A DNA stretch of 64,000 nucleotides from Pyrrhoderma lamaoense (lineage: Eukaryota; Basidiomycota; Agaricomycetes; Hymenochaetales; Hymenochaetaceae). The stretch spans positions 1,302,001-1,366,000 of the forward strand of contig NBAZ01000007.1 of assembly GCA_002794735.1 (NCBI GenBank). The letters are read 5' to 3'. The notes below the pieces were generated by a model. The model searched no databases. It saw only the letters and a program-made list of their open reading frames with translations, and was not told the origin of the DNA. Shown piece by piece: positions 1 to 10,385 of this stretch. The translations under genes and the position numbers were made by a program. Numbering within the stretch: position 1 is the stretch's first letter; the number at the start of each line of letters is the position of its first letter.

Positions 1-95
1 AGTGTATTATTTATTCATCGCAAATTTATAGCTCAACACTAACTCGTAAAACTCATCTTTCTCAATCCATAAGATTGAAAACTGGGTAATTGCAG

Positions 96-906
96 GAACA
101 CCTGACCCGAAACAAGGCGTCGTATCAATGGACGAGTTCGTATCCACTTATAAGAATAACAGCGCGAGGGGTATATCTGACTCTTCTGGTAGTGTTGTTC
201 GTTCTCGTGCTACAGTTCATTCAATGGCACCTTCAGCTAGTACCGGTCGCACGTCTCTCATGCCCCGGAAGAAGAGGACGATGGAAACGATTCTTCAGAC
301 TCTGACCGCAAGAGCAAGATGAGCTTCTCATACTGGGGTGCGGATAAAGTGACGATCCACAAGCCTGTTCCAAAGTCTCGGACATCGTCTGCGGCTGGTC
401 ACTCAACTTCGACTGCGGTTACGAGGAGGACCTCTAGGTCAGCTACTCCACTTGGCTATGGCCGTGAGTCGAGTGCAAATGCGAAATTCGGTACCAGGCT
501 TGTCGCAAGTCCCGAGCCCCACTCTCACCATCGAGAGTACACGCCTCACGTGCGACCTGCGAGTCGACGAACTCAGGCAACGCCGACAAGCAGTTCTCGA
601 AGAAGGGATGTACTCCATTCTGAAGATGGACACGGTAGGGTAACTCTGATCAGTGCTGGTGGAGCGGCCTCTCCAATCGGTGGCTTGAAGCCGGCTTGGG
701 ATGGAAGTACACGTTCTGCTGGGACGACCACGCCGACATCAGTAAGAACAAGAGCACGAAACGTCTCGCAAACAAGTGGCATGCGAAGGCCTACTACCCC
801 AACATCAAATGCGGCTATGACGAACAAATTACTAGCTTCTCCTGCCCCTAGTGAGGATTCGGGCGTGGGTTTGTACCGTCAGTTTATTGCACAGGACTCG
901 CCTTAA
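96..906 (+). CDS. 3' end of a Ser/Thr/Pro-rich protein, unknown function (5' part outside or unresolved)
   Basis: I do not recognise this protein. A likely acceptor (ttgcag) ends at 95. The following frame encodes TPDPKQGVVSMDEFVSTY and then a serine-rich stretch. At about 250-260 the natural frame changes, consistent with one missing base, into an acidic stretch APEEEDDGNDSSDSD and then MSFSYWGADKV. The final 200 residues are rich in Ser, Thr, Pro and Arg and end at the TAA at 904-906. In the middle (about 482-634) another frame reads TIESTRLTCDLRVDEL, with GTGAGT at 464 and GTAGGG at 635 as possible intron donors. The exon structure is therefore uncertain. The composition suggests a disordered, probably phosphorylated tail. 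Confidence 0.45.
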
Positions 907-2518
907 TAATAGAGACCTTTCTAGTCTTTGTTGGTTGATCCGTCAAAGCGTACTTTGCAGCTAAACGCATCGTATCCAGTATCTTCTCTTGCTTATCCCC
1001 TTTTGCGTAAACCTTCTCGCTTTCTTTTGTCCTCTCATATCCATCCGCGATCCCTAATGTTTTATGTTTTCTTAGCTCTTCTTTTTCGTTTTCTCGTTTC
1101 AGTTGTGCTTTATCTCTTTATCCATGCTTTGTGACATTACTTCTTTTCTGAATTTGACCCTGATTTGCCTTAAAGCCGGTCCAACTAATCGATCTGTTTA
1201 GATCTTGTTTTGTTCTTCCCTTTTTCGCTTGCTTTTCCTTTCGTCCTCTTGTAAATAACTCGATATCATCCCTCCTTTTTTCATACACACTTCCAACATC
1301 CGACTCAGTCAAATCGGCCCTTATACTCAAGGAAGAAAAAAGATCTTATTTACCTGCAGTCAATTCCCGTATACCAATCACCAATACCCCAACTACTTCA
1401 CGTTCATTGAAATTAGCCAGAATTTTGTTCACGACTTTGTTACTGCCCTTGCCACGCTCGTTCAAATACGTTTCTTCTTTGTCATTCATCCAAACATCTC
1501 CTTAACCTTTACTAGCATCTGTATCTTTGCAGTCTTCCGTTTTACTATTAGCAATTATTATCTGATTTCCCTTGTCGATGTACGTATCTGATCCCTCTCT
1601 TTTTAAACATCCTCCGATTTGTCTTTCAATGGGTCTTATAGATGGGATGGTTTGCCTAGCTTTCTCCCTTTATTTTCAAATTCGCATCCTTTCTCTTCCT
1701 CTAAGCTTAGGCTACAAGAACGCAAACTTTACTTAGTAAGAAGCCTGGACTCTCGGAAACATTTCCAGAGTACCTCATTGTGTTTTTGTCCATTCCTCCC
1801 CCTGTCTACTCTTTCTCATTCCTCCTCCCTTCTTTTTCTTCCCCCTCACGGACATATCTTACTTACTATTTTATCTATGCTATCACCGATTCCCTCCTCC
1901 AAGAGGTTGTCCAACTCTTGTGCGTCTGTCTAAGCTAGTCAGGTTAGATACTTAAAAAGCTTTTAATATGTATTATCACGAATATGGAATATCATATTTC
2001 TTGTCTCATATTTCCTTCCCCAAGATATAACCTTGTGATGTTTTAAGCGTCTGAGAATACAACGATTGCAGGTAAGTCTTCGATTACTAGTGTCTTGATA
2101 GTATATCTAAAAATATATCTTTCTTCTCATTTGAATTTCAGTAATATAGAAGTACAGTTAGCTTATGCTTATCGCTAATTGCATGTAATTTACCTTTTAT
2201 AATGATATTCGTTCACATGCAAATAACTGTCTGCTGCTAACGGTCTACAACTAGTCTTCGTAGAATAAGAGTTGCCTAATAATGGAAAGTAAAACATGTT
2301 TTTTAAAATTTATTTTTCCCTTGAATACTACATAGGTGTACATCTTTCATATATTAATTATATTAATTGTATACCCCACATATTTACAACTAGATAAGAG
2401 ATGGAAACGATCGGATCTATACGATTTCAACCTCCCTTCTCAATCTAGGAGAGAGATCTAAGAAGGTGGTGGGAAAGGGGGAGTTGATTTCTATATATCC
2501 AAGACTTTTTCGAGGCTT
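907..2518. other. Intergenic, pyrimidine-rich, no supported gene
   Basis: This 1.6-kb stretch lies between the converging ends of the left-edge gene and the asparagine synthetase gene. On the + strand it is strongly C/T-rich to about 1930 and AT-rich after that. The longest open stretches begin without ATG and have the biased Ser/Phe/Leu composition expected of translated CT tracts. It may hold a long 3' untranslated region; I see no conserved coding signal. Confidence 0.5.
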
Positions 2519-4748
2519 TTAATCATCTTGTAATGTATAAGCAGCGTTGTGTATGCTGACACTTCGTCCACTGGGGTCAGAAGAACATCCCCAATCCCCA
2601 CGAGGGACCCATCTTACAGCTGTTTTCGCTGCGGCTTCGGTGGGGAAGTGGCCTATGGAGATAGTAAGGAGGAGATTTGGTTGAAGGGGGAAGGCAATTA
2701 GTAATAGAGCTTGAAAAAAAGTTAATCGGACACCCACTCTCGAAGATCTCACGGATGTAGTAACCTTCTTTAGTGTCTGGAGTGTCAACGGGCCAACGTT
2801 CGGCACGTTTGGCGAAGTCGGCGTCGGATACCACTACTTCGGCATGTGCTTTCATACTGAAAAATTAGGAGGAAAGGATTAATTACATTAATCATGGAAG
2901 TAGTTTTGTGGGAAGAAAAAGAGGGGTAACTAACCCATCTATCCAAGAGTATCCAACACCGTCAGAGAATTGTTCCTTTTGTCTCCAAAGAATGGATCGT
3001 GGAAGATATGGCTTTCCGTCCGGAGCACAGTCAAATGCCTTACGGATGATGTACTGGATAAAAATATGGTGAGTATTTCTATCGGATCAATAGCATATAC
3101 GTTATACAATTACTTTTTCCATCTTTGGTCGGCCATCTTCATCAACCTCCTGCTGGCCACCCTTGCTGAACATTTTGGCTGCAGGATCAATGTTCATCGC
3201 TATATCGAGGAATTCCTTGTCAAGGAAGGGTACTCGAGCCTCAAGTCCCCAAGCCATGGTTGACCTTTTTAAGATGAAAGTTCATGGCGGTTCGATTCTA
3301 GAGGTATAGTAAGAACTCACTTGTTTGCTCGTAGGCAGTCCGAGGTATGAAGGTTTTTAACACGCTTAACACTCTCCTGGTGGAATGCCTCCTTGTTCGG
3401 GGCAGCGTGGAAGTACAAGTAGCCGCCAAATATCTCATCACTACCCTCACCACTCAAAACCATCTTCACCCCCATAGCTTTGATCTTTCGACTAAGGAGG
3501 TACATAGGGGTACTCGCCCGGACGGTGGTAACATCGTATGTTTCAAGATGGTAGATGACATCCGGAATAGCATCTAAACCTTCTTGTACGGTAAAGACAT
3601 ACTCATGATGCACTGTACCGAGGTAGTGAGCTGTTTTTCGTGCAGCAAGAAGATCAGGTGAGTTCTCAAGACCGATAGAAAATGAGTGCAATTGAGGCCA
3701 GGATGCCAAGGTTGCTAATGTCTAGAGTAAGTTTCTACTTGTAAAGAGAGTTGGATAAACAATATCTCACCTTCCTCATCAATTTCTTGTTCACCTCGGG
3801 GAGTAGGGGGGCCGCTTCGAGCCTCTGCAAGTCTTTTCTTTCTTAGCTCATACTGTGCTTGTGCTACTTTTTCAGTCTCACGAGCAGCGATTGCGGCGAT
3901 TAAGCTACTATCTAATCCACCACTGAGAAGTACTCCATAAGGAACTTCACTCATTAACCGCTTACGCACAGCAGCTTCAAGAGACTCGCGAAGGACTTTA
4001 AGATCCGGCGGGTTGGTTGGGATGGGGCCCACATCTGTGTTCCACCATGAAGGATCGTAGTAGCGTTCAGTTTTGCCTGTCGCACTATCGAAAACGTGTC
4101 CGGGGGGAAGGAAATAATATCGTCGCACTCATCAACAAGAGCTTTTAATTCGGATGCGAAATATGTAACACCTGGTTTTTTCGAGCTCCATCCCTGGTAC
4201 AGAGTCGTGATACCTATGGGATCACGAGCTGCAATGATGCGAGAAGGAGTAACAGATTCATCGAGGAGAACAAAAGAAAACATGCCATCCAACATGTTAC
4301 ATAGAGCCTTGTCATGTTTTTTGTACTATAAAATGTTTTAATAAAAATTGCACGCATATATGCTGCCAATCTGTGCTTACAAGAGCAAGGAGTACTTCAC
4401 AGTCCGAATGAGTCCTGAATTTGACACTAGGACCGAGGCTTTTCCGTAGGGCGATGTGGTTATAGATTTCTCCGTTGACAGCTAGAATTTGCTGGCCGTC
4501 TTCACTTAAGAGGGGTTGAGCTCCAGTATCTAGAAGATAGTATATTAGCAGTATCGTATATTTTATGGATAAAGATACTCGCCTACACCGACAATGGCGA
4601 GACGTTCATGAGCTAGGATGGCTTGCTTGCCTACATAACAACCAGACCAATCTGGACCTCTGTGGCGTAGCCTTTTAGACATAGAGAGGACCTTTGTCCT
4701 AAGGGAAGAAGGGTTTTCAACCCCATAAACAGCACAGATTCCACACAT
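2519..4748 (-). CDS. ASN1: Asparagine synthetase (glutamine-hydrolysing), cytosolic
   Basis: This enzyme transfers the amide of glutamine to aspartate using ATP. The start codon at 4746-4748 is followed directly by [11 protein letters not shown], so Cys2 is the class II glutaminase nucleophile. RHRGPD and [10 protein letters not shown] follow. The synthetase domain carries [11 protein letters not shown] (around 3905-3940, the PP-loop pyrophosphatase motif) and [17 protein letters not shown] (about 3400-3460). The C-terminus, [13 protein letters not shown] to the stop at 2519-2521, matches fungal Asn1 ends. Several short introns interrupt it. One base appears to be missing in the C run at about 4102-4107 on the coding strand: the frame of DIISFPP must shift to continue as [20 protein letters not shown]. 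The gene is divergent from PRI2 and shares a palindromic E-box promoter with it. Confidence 0.96.
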
Positions 4749-4886
4749 GATGAATGGCGGGGGGAGGTAAGTTAAACTAGGGTGGGCAGCCTGAATGCGT
4801 TAAGAGAGAATATTTATGCATGTATTGCCTATTTTAGTGACTCACCCAAACTTAATCGGTATTTGCCGTTAATTTCATTTATGCAG

Positions 4887-4896
4887 ATCACGTGAT
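4887..4896. promoter_or_regulatory. Palindromic E-box ATCACGTGAT between ASN1 and PRI2
   Basis: A perfect ten-base palindrome with a CACGTG core lies in the 244-bp divergent promoter, about 140 bp from the ASN1 start and 97 bp from the PRI2 start. CACGTG is the known site of Cbf1-type bHLH factors in fungi; binding here is inference. Confidence 0.4.
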
Positions 4897-4992
4897 TACG
4901 CGCTTGTAACAGATCGGTCACAACGTACATTACACACATTCACGTCTAACGCGTCCTTGATCTAGTACTCAGACGTATACATCTCAATCGTG

Positions 4993-6783
4993 ATGACCTT
5001 ATACCACAATATTGGGAAGAGCTCTGCTAAGTATCCCCACAGAATAAACTTGTGAGTGCGTTGAATACGAGAAATACACCTTACTGAACATCCTACAGTT
5101 ATGACAAGCCTCCGCTTGACGATATTACCCTTGAAGATTTTGAAAAATTTGCGATCGATAGGTTGCATATTCTTTCAGAAATAGAAGCATCTTTTGTCAG
5201 AAATAGGACACCCCAGGAACTTAGGACTGTACTAAAGAAAAAATGCGATACATACATGAGCCTCAAGGAAGAAAAAGATCCCGGTCTACGCAATGAAGAA
5301 AGGAGAAAAGATCATATAAGCCACTATGTGTTAAGACTAGCTTTTTGTCGCTCGTAAGCTTCTTGTATCTAGCACGTGTATCTGAGACTAATGTTGACTC
5401 AGAGAAGAATTGAGACGGAGATTTGTACAGGCTGAAGTCCAACTTTTCCGTTACCGTTACGAAGTGCTCGGAATGGAGGAACGAGCTAAGTTTATCACAT
5501 CCAGAAACTTCGATTGGAAAGGGGTAATATATCACAAAACTTCTTCTTTTCTCATTGCATTAAAATATAACACATAGCTCAGCGAGATGAAAAAAGGGAC
5601 ACGATCCTTATGCAGGATCTAAAAAACTTACATGAATTAAATACTGAATGGTACAAAGTAAGCATAGTTCGATGTTATTATAACTGGAAGATGCAACAAT
5701 AGTAACATGAATTCAGGTACGATGGATACGGGTGCCAGATCTGGTAGAAAAGCGCCGGGTGTACCTAAAAAATGGATGGGCATACGTCCCGGAAAAGGAG
5801 CAGTCTAGTATCATCTTCCAAGAGTTTCAAACATGCCTAGAAGCAGCACTGGAGGTATGCTGTTACCAGCTGGAAAGAAGCATTTCTGATACGTCTGTAG
5901 AAAACGGCAAAATCGTTACCTCGACTGGATGAGGACTCGCGATTGTTCCCCATACTAGAGCATCTCGGACAAGGTTTCTTGTCGGGAATGGGTGTCATTT
6001 CAGAGTATGCAACAGCAAGTGCGACGGAAGATGGAGAAGAAATAAAGGCCGAGATGATTGATGAGCTGGCGGCGAAACACTGGCCTTTGTGTATGCGCCA
6101 TCTTCATGACTGTTTACGAAGAGATCGACACTTAAAGCATCAAGGACGTCTTCAGTATGGTCTATTTTTGAAGGTGTGCATATCATTTTACATCTGTTGT
6201 ACTCCAGTTTTGAATGGTGGTCAAGGTCGTTGGCTTATCAATAGATGAAGCCATTGCTTTCTGGAGGAAGGCCTTTGGTGGGAAGATTACGGACGACAAA
6301 TTCAACAAAGAGTACAGATACAACATTCGACATAATTATGGTCTTGAAGGGAAAAGAACAAATTATCCAGCATATAAGTAAGTTATTTCCCAACGATAGC
6401 GCTCAAATATATATATTTATTGTTGTGATTCCAGTTGTCAGCGGATTATCACTCAAAACCAACCAGGCCCCCAAGAGTGTCATGGGTGCCCTTACAAACA
6501 TTTCTCTACTGATCGACTACAGACAGCGTTACTGAACACGTATGGTCAACAAGGACTCACGAGTGCTGACATACCGGAAATTCTTAGTGCTGTCAAACAG
6601 GACTATTTCCATGTTGCATGCACGAAGGTGTTTGAGGTGACGCACAAGGTCCCACGGGGCCAGGGACTTGATGGCGAGAGTGTTCTACATCCAAACCAGT
6701 ACGCAGCGAAAAGTAGAGAATTAGAAAAGAAAAGGGCAGATGCATCTGGAGTGAAAACAGAAGACAGGATGGAAACTTCCTGA
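4993..6783 (+). CDS. PRI2: DNA primase large subunit (Pri2), 4Fe-4S protein of the polymerase alpha-primase complex
   Basis: This regulatory subunit of eukaryotic primase helps start RNA primers and hand them to polymerase alpha. The N-terminus reads [20 protein letters not shown], spliced to [20 protein letters not shown], the Pri2 signature. The C-terminal domain has the four cysteines that bind the iron-sulfur cluster: WPLCMRH (near 6090), NCQRI (6436), HGCPYKHF (6487) and ACTKVFE (6619). The stop is at 6781-6783. About six short introns are inferred, and all junctions keep frame. The ATG at 4993 is the best visible start, though most fungal homologues have a longer N-terminus, so an upstream exon is possible. 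Confidence 0.93.
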
Positions 6784-6940
6784 GATCCTCCCTCGTTCAT
6801 TCTTATTTTTGTATGATGAGTTATGAGGATTTTAATTTTGTGTAAATTATTATTACGTCTTGTACATTTACGTGTATTGTGCTTGTATTCATTCTAAAAC
6901 ACCGAAGTATCGTAACCGAACTCAGATTTATGACGTTTGG

Positions 6941-6946
6941 CACGTG
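6941..6946. promoter_or_regulatory. E-box CACGTG upstream of phosphatidylserine synthase
   Basis: CACGTG lies 95 bp before the predicted ATG at 7041, with TGACGT (CRE-like half) ten bases upstream at 6931. It sits in the 257-bp spacer between PRI2 and the synthase gene. A regulatory role is inferred from position only. Confidence 0.35.
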
Positions 6947-7040
6947 TAAATCGTGGCGCCGATTTGTGTAACCCGCAGCGGTTCAAACTCTTTTCACAAC
7001 ACTCACGGCTGCTTTCTAAAAACGCAAAGCTCTAGCTGTC

Positions 7041-7907
7041 ATGAGCACTCCAAAAAAGAGGTCTAATGGAAAAAGAGAGCATAATAGTGATACCAAGACA
7101 GAAGCATTACATCAGTATGAAGACACAGACGGTCATTTCAGTTTCGTGCGGTAAGTTTTTCGTCATCTCCTTTGACAACTCATAGCCAACTTGCTATGTC
7201 TTCAATATAGAAATTTTCGTCTCGCAGACTTAATCACTATAATGAACGGATTCTGTGGTTCTTTCTCCATATTTTCTTCTGCACGATACCTTATAACAAA
7301 TGATGAATCATACCTGTACGCGGCATTGGCTACCCACTTGCTGGTCTTATGTTCGACTTCTTTGATGGCAAAGTTGCGCGATGGAGAAACTCTAGTAGCT
7401 TGATAGGACAAGAGCTCGACAGCTTAGCAGACTTGGTAAGTAGCATATTCTATAATATACTCTATTTATAGGGTAAAAGGTCCGGACCCTATTAACTCAT
7501 GAAGTGTATTGCAAATTTAAGATTTCATTCGGTGTAGCACCTGCTTTACTAGCATTTGTTGTCGGCCTCCGCACGTTTCTCGATACCGTAGTCCTTACCG
7601 GCTTCATATGTTGTGGTCTTGCCCGGCTTGCGCGTTTCAATGCCACCGTCGCATCAGTTCCAAAAGACGTAACTGGGAAGTCAAAGTATTTTGAGGGCTT
7701 ACCAATCCCTTCTTCTTTAGCTCTCGTAGCTGTTTTGCATACTGGACATCTCAAGGATGGATTGAGGGTAAAGAGGGTATTCCATTCGGTGTTGTCCAGC
7801 TTTGGGGTCCAGAAGGTGGGAGTGGGGAAGTCCATCGCATTTCATTTGTTTTTACTGCATGGGCCGCAGCTATGATCAGTCGGACGCTACGAATTCCAAA
7901 GATCTGA
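7041..7907 (+). CDS. CHO1: CDP-diacylglycerol-serine O-phosphatidyltransferase (phosphatidylserine synthase)
   Basis: This ER membrane enzyme makes phosphatidylserine from CDP-diacylglycerol and serine. The N-terminus is hydrophilic, then [14 protein letters not shown] is spliced on. The CDP-alcohol phosphotransferase motif reads [10 protein letters not shown], then [10 protein letters not shown] (7355-7435), matching D-x2-D-G-x2-A-R-x8-G-x3-D-x3-D. After an intron (7436-7521) come [12 protein letters not shown] and [15 protein letters not shown]. The natural frame breaks twice. Near 7334 AALA must shift to [13 protein letters not shown], and near 7737 LALVAVL must shift to [14 protein letters not shown] and then to the family-typical end [10 protein letters not shown] before TGA at 7905-7907. 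Each break is repaired by adding one base. I read them as sequence error rather than a dead gene. Confidence 0.9.
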
Positions 7908-8491
7908 AATACTATTATACATCTTATTCTTTTGCCAACTACAATTTAACGACAAGTGATGCACGATAATATACGGATGTTTTTGACTTGAAGATTGGGT
8001 GGTTATTATATATATATAATTCCAACATGGACAAATAGCACTATCCTTCTCAACTAAATTCGAGTACTTTACGGATATCTTCAACAGAAACTGTAACTTT
8101 CGCTAGTATACGTATTATCTAAAGTGTCATGTTAGTCATTTCAAAAGTAGGAAACAGAACAAAGAATTCAGGAATATCATTTCATCCTAATCCTGGCCTG
8201 TTCTCGTATCAATAAGTAAGATGATGCATTAATACATATAGTCGATTGAGAGATTTGCGAGATGTGCTTGTACTTGAGGCGCCTCTCTAACTTGTGTTCT
8301 AAATCGACTTCTTGTACCCCTAGCCACATGAACCAAATCAATATATGCAATCTATGCTTCTAAGCAATGTTAGCGGGTGAGATCCATGTAACGAGATACG
8401 CGTGACGTTTCGTGTTTGGCTTTCCTCATTAGATCCTTGAAAGAACGAAAGCAAGGATCACTTCATAAATTAGTGTTGTTCTCATATCAAC
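7908..8491. other. Intergenic spacer, AT-rich
   Basis: This 584-bp stretch lies between two (+) genes. It contains short AT repeats (tatatatataa near 8008-8019) but no supported coding exon. It should hold the CHO1 3' untranslated region and the NSE1 promoter. Confidence 0.5.
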
Positions 8492-9989
8492 ATGATGGCT
8501 TCAAGACCTGTACATAGAAGCGATGTACAAAGACTATTCCTCCAAGCGATCTTGTCTCGTAGGATCGTTACCGAGGAGGTCGCCAGAGCAATTTGGAAAG
8601 CATGCAATAAAGCAATATTGAGTACGATGTTAACTCTGTTAAAGGCATAGAAAATAATCTAATTCTATATAACTTACGTATATGGCATCTGATTCAAAGA
8701 GGTTGAACCAGAAAAGAAGTTGAACTTTGGGACACGCTAGATAACTGGAATACTTTCTTGAACAAACTTGACGACTTGCTGAGCCCCCTCGGCTTAAGCT
8801 TTGATATCTACAGAGACGAAGAGACGGGAGTTAGGTATAGAATTCTTGTACGTACTACTCAGTATGTCCTTCTTCTTACGAAACCTCTCACATTGGGCTT
8901 TTATGATAGAAAAATGAAGTAAATGATGAATGCGCACAACTCGCTACTGATTATGCACCAACCGAAATCGCTTTTTTCAAAGCACTGGTAAGTTCAACTC
9001 TCTCCTTATGTACTCTATCACTAACTAAGGGACTCAATTTATAATGGGAACCCCCTACATAGGTGGAACAAATCATGTTGTCTCGTAACCATGCCTTTTC
9101 AATAACATCCATGGCCGCCCTGCGTGAAGTTAGCTCACTAAAGGGCAAAAGTGCAAACTTCACCAGAGTTTACGCAGAAAACATTTTACGAAGCTTTGTT
9201 GCTAGAGGCTGGCTTAGGCGGTCTACGTGAGTGTAGAGGTACCGGATACTTTTGGTATCATGATTCTGAACTCCGTGTTATGTTTTATATAGGCGAGGAA
9301 GATACTCTCTTGGCCCTCGAACCTTGAACGAATTGGAAAACTACATAAAAAGTACATATGAAGGAGACTATGTTACCTGCGTGACTTGTGAAGATGTTGG
9401 TCTCCTCTTTATACTTACTAGTTTACTAAAGACTGTCCATTTACACCATCAAACTCACAGATCTTAACCAAGGGCGTAAAATGCCCAACACCCAACTGTC
9501 AAGCATGTCTACACTTTCATTGTTTCGAAGAGTACAAATTATCTGAAAGACGACAAAAGAAGGAGATATTGTGTCCTAAATGTAGGCAACCACAAGGATG
9601 GTCAAATGATCAGTTACTTCCCGTTGGGGAAGGTGCGATCAAAGACGGTCAATTGGAGAAGAGACGAGTCCGGGATGTGGAAGAAGATGATGATGATGAG
9701 GAAGATGAGCAAAACACAAGTCAATATCCCTCTCAGTCCCAGATTCAGACTCAAACGCAAGGAACACAAAGAAGAGCTAGGAAGTCTACACGGGAAAGTA
9801 AGAAAAGTAGAAAACGGAATGAGTAAGTATCTATCCATATCTGTCAAATTTTTCTGTATGCAGAGTCTGACAAGCATTTTAACCTTATATAGAACGCCAG
9901 AAAGCGAGGTTGAAGATGAAATTGACGATATGTATGAGGACGATGTATTAGACATTGATAATCTCGCTGCGATCAGAGAGCGGCCATAG
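8492..9989 (+). CDS. NSE1: SMC5/6 complex subunit Nse1, RING-like E3 ubiquitin ligase
   Basis: Nse1 is the RING subunit of the SMC5/6 genome-stability complex and pairs with Nse3 and Nse4. The start MMASRPVHRSDVQRLFLQA (8492) leads into SRRIVTEEVARAIW. Spliced exons give ELWDTLDNWNTFLNKLDDLL, GLSFDIYRDEETGVRYRIL and FVARGWLRRSTRGRYSLGPR, the winged-helix region of the family. A variant C4HC3 RING follows: CVTCEDV, GVKCPTPNCQACLHFHCF and CPKCRQPQGW (about 9380-9605). The C-terminal tail has an acidic run (DDDDEEDE) and six SQ/TQ dipeptides within about 20 residues (9715-9765), then an acidic end to the TAG at 9987-9989. An acceptor at accag near 8713 keeps the first junction in frame. No frame breaks are needed. 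Confidence 0.92.
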
Positions 9990-10385
9990 ACAAAAATGCC
10001 GAACATAATCGCCAATTTTCCGCTTACTTTATTTTCCTACTTAGCTCATGAAAGAGGTCTACTTGCAATACCTAGCCAGTAATTCTGTATATCCAAGAAG
10101 AGTATTATTGCACAAGCGGGAAGTCTACAAGGGAGAAGGACAGAGTAATATGAATGCATGGATGCATTAAATTCAATCTCTTCATACTTCTAGATGGTAA
10201 GATAAGATATGCTAAGATATATATGCTCGGCCTTGTTGAAAAAAATGATGTGAGTACATGTATGTTCGAGAAGTTCAAAGTTCAAAAAAAGGTGAATGAT
10301 TAAAGTGTAAGTGTTACTGGCGAAACAGATAAAGATTAAGTAAGTTTCGATGTATGTGTGTATGTGCCGAGGAACCATGCTATGT
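9990..10385. other. Convergent intergenic region
   Basis: This 396-bp stretch lies between the tail-to-tail ends of NSE1 and the AAA ATPase gene. It is AT-rich with several AATAAA-like and TATAT stretches suited to two 3' ends. I see no coding signal. Confidence 0.5.

Noticed and set aside
1619..1933. 104-codon + strand frame
   Set aside because: It starts with TTG and is a Ser/Leu/Phe-rich translation of a CT-rich region.
3285..3305. GGTTCGATTC resembling a tRNA B box
   Set aside because: It lies in and beside an intron of the asparagine synthetase gene with no A box or cloverleaf around it.
7300..7760. Programmed ribosomal frameshifting as explanation for the broken frames
   Set aside because: The shifts lack in-frame slippery heptamers, occur in many unrelated genes and sit at ordinary homopolymers; missing bases explain them better.
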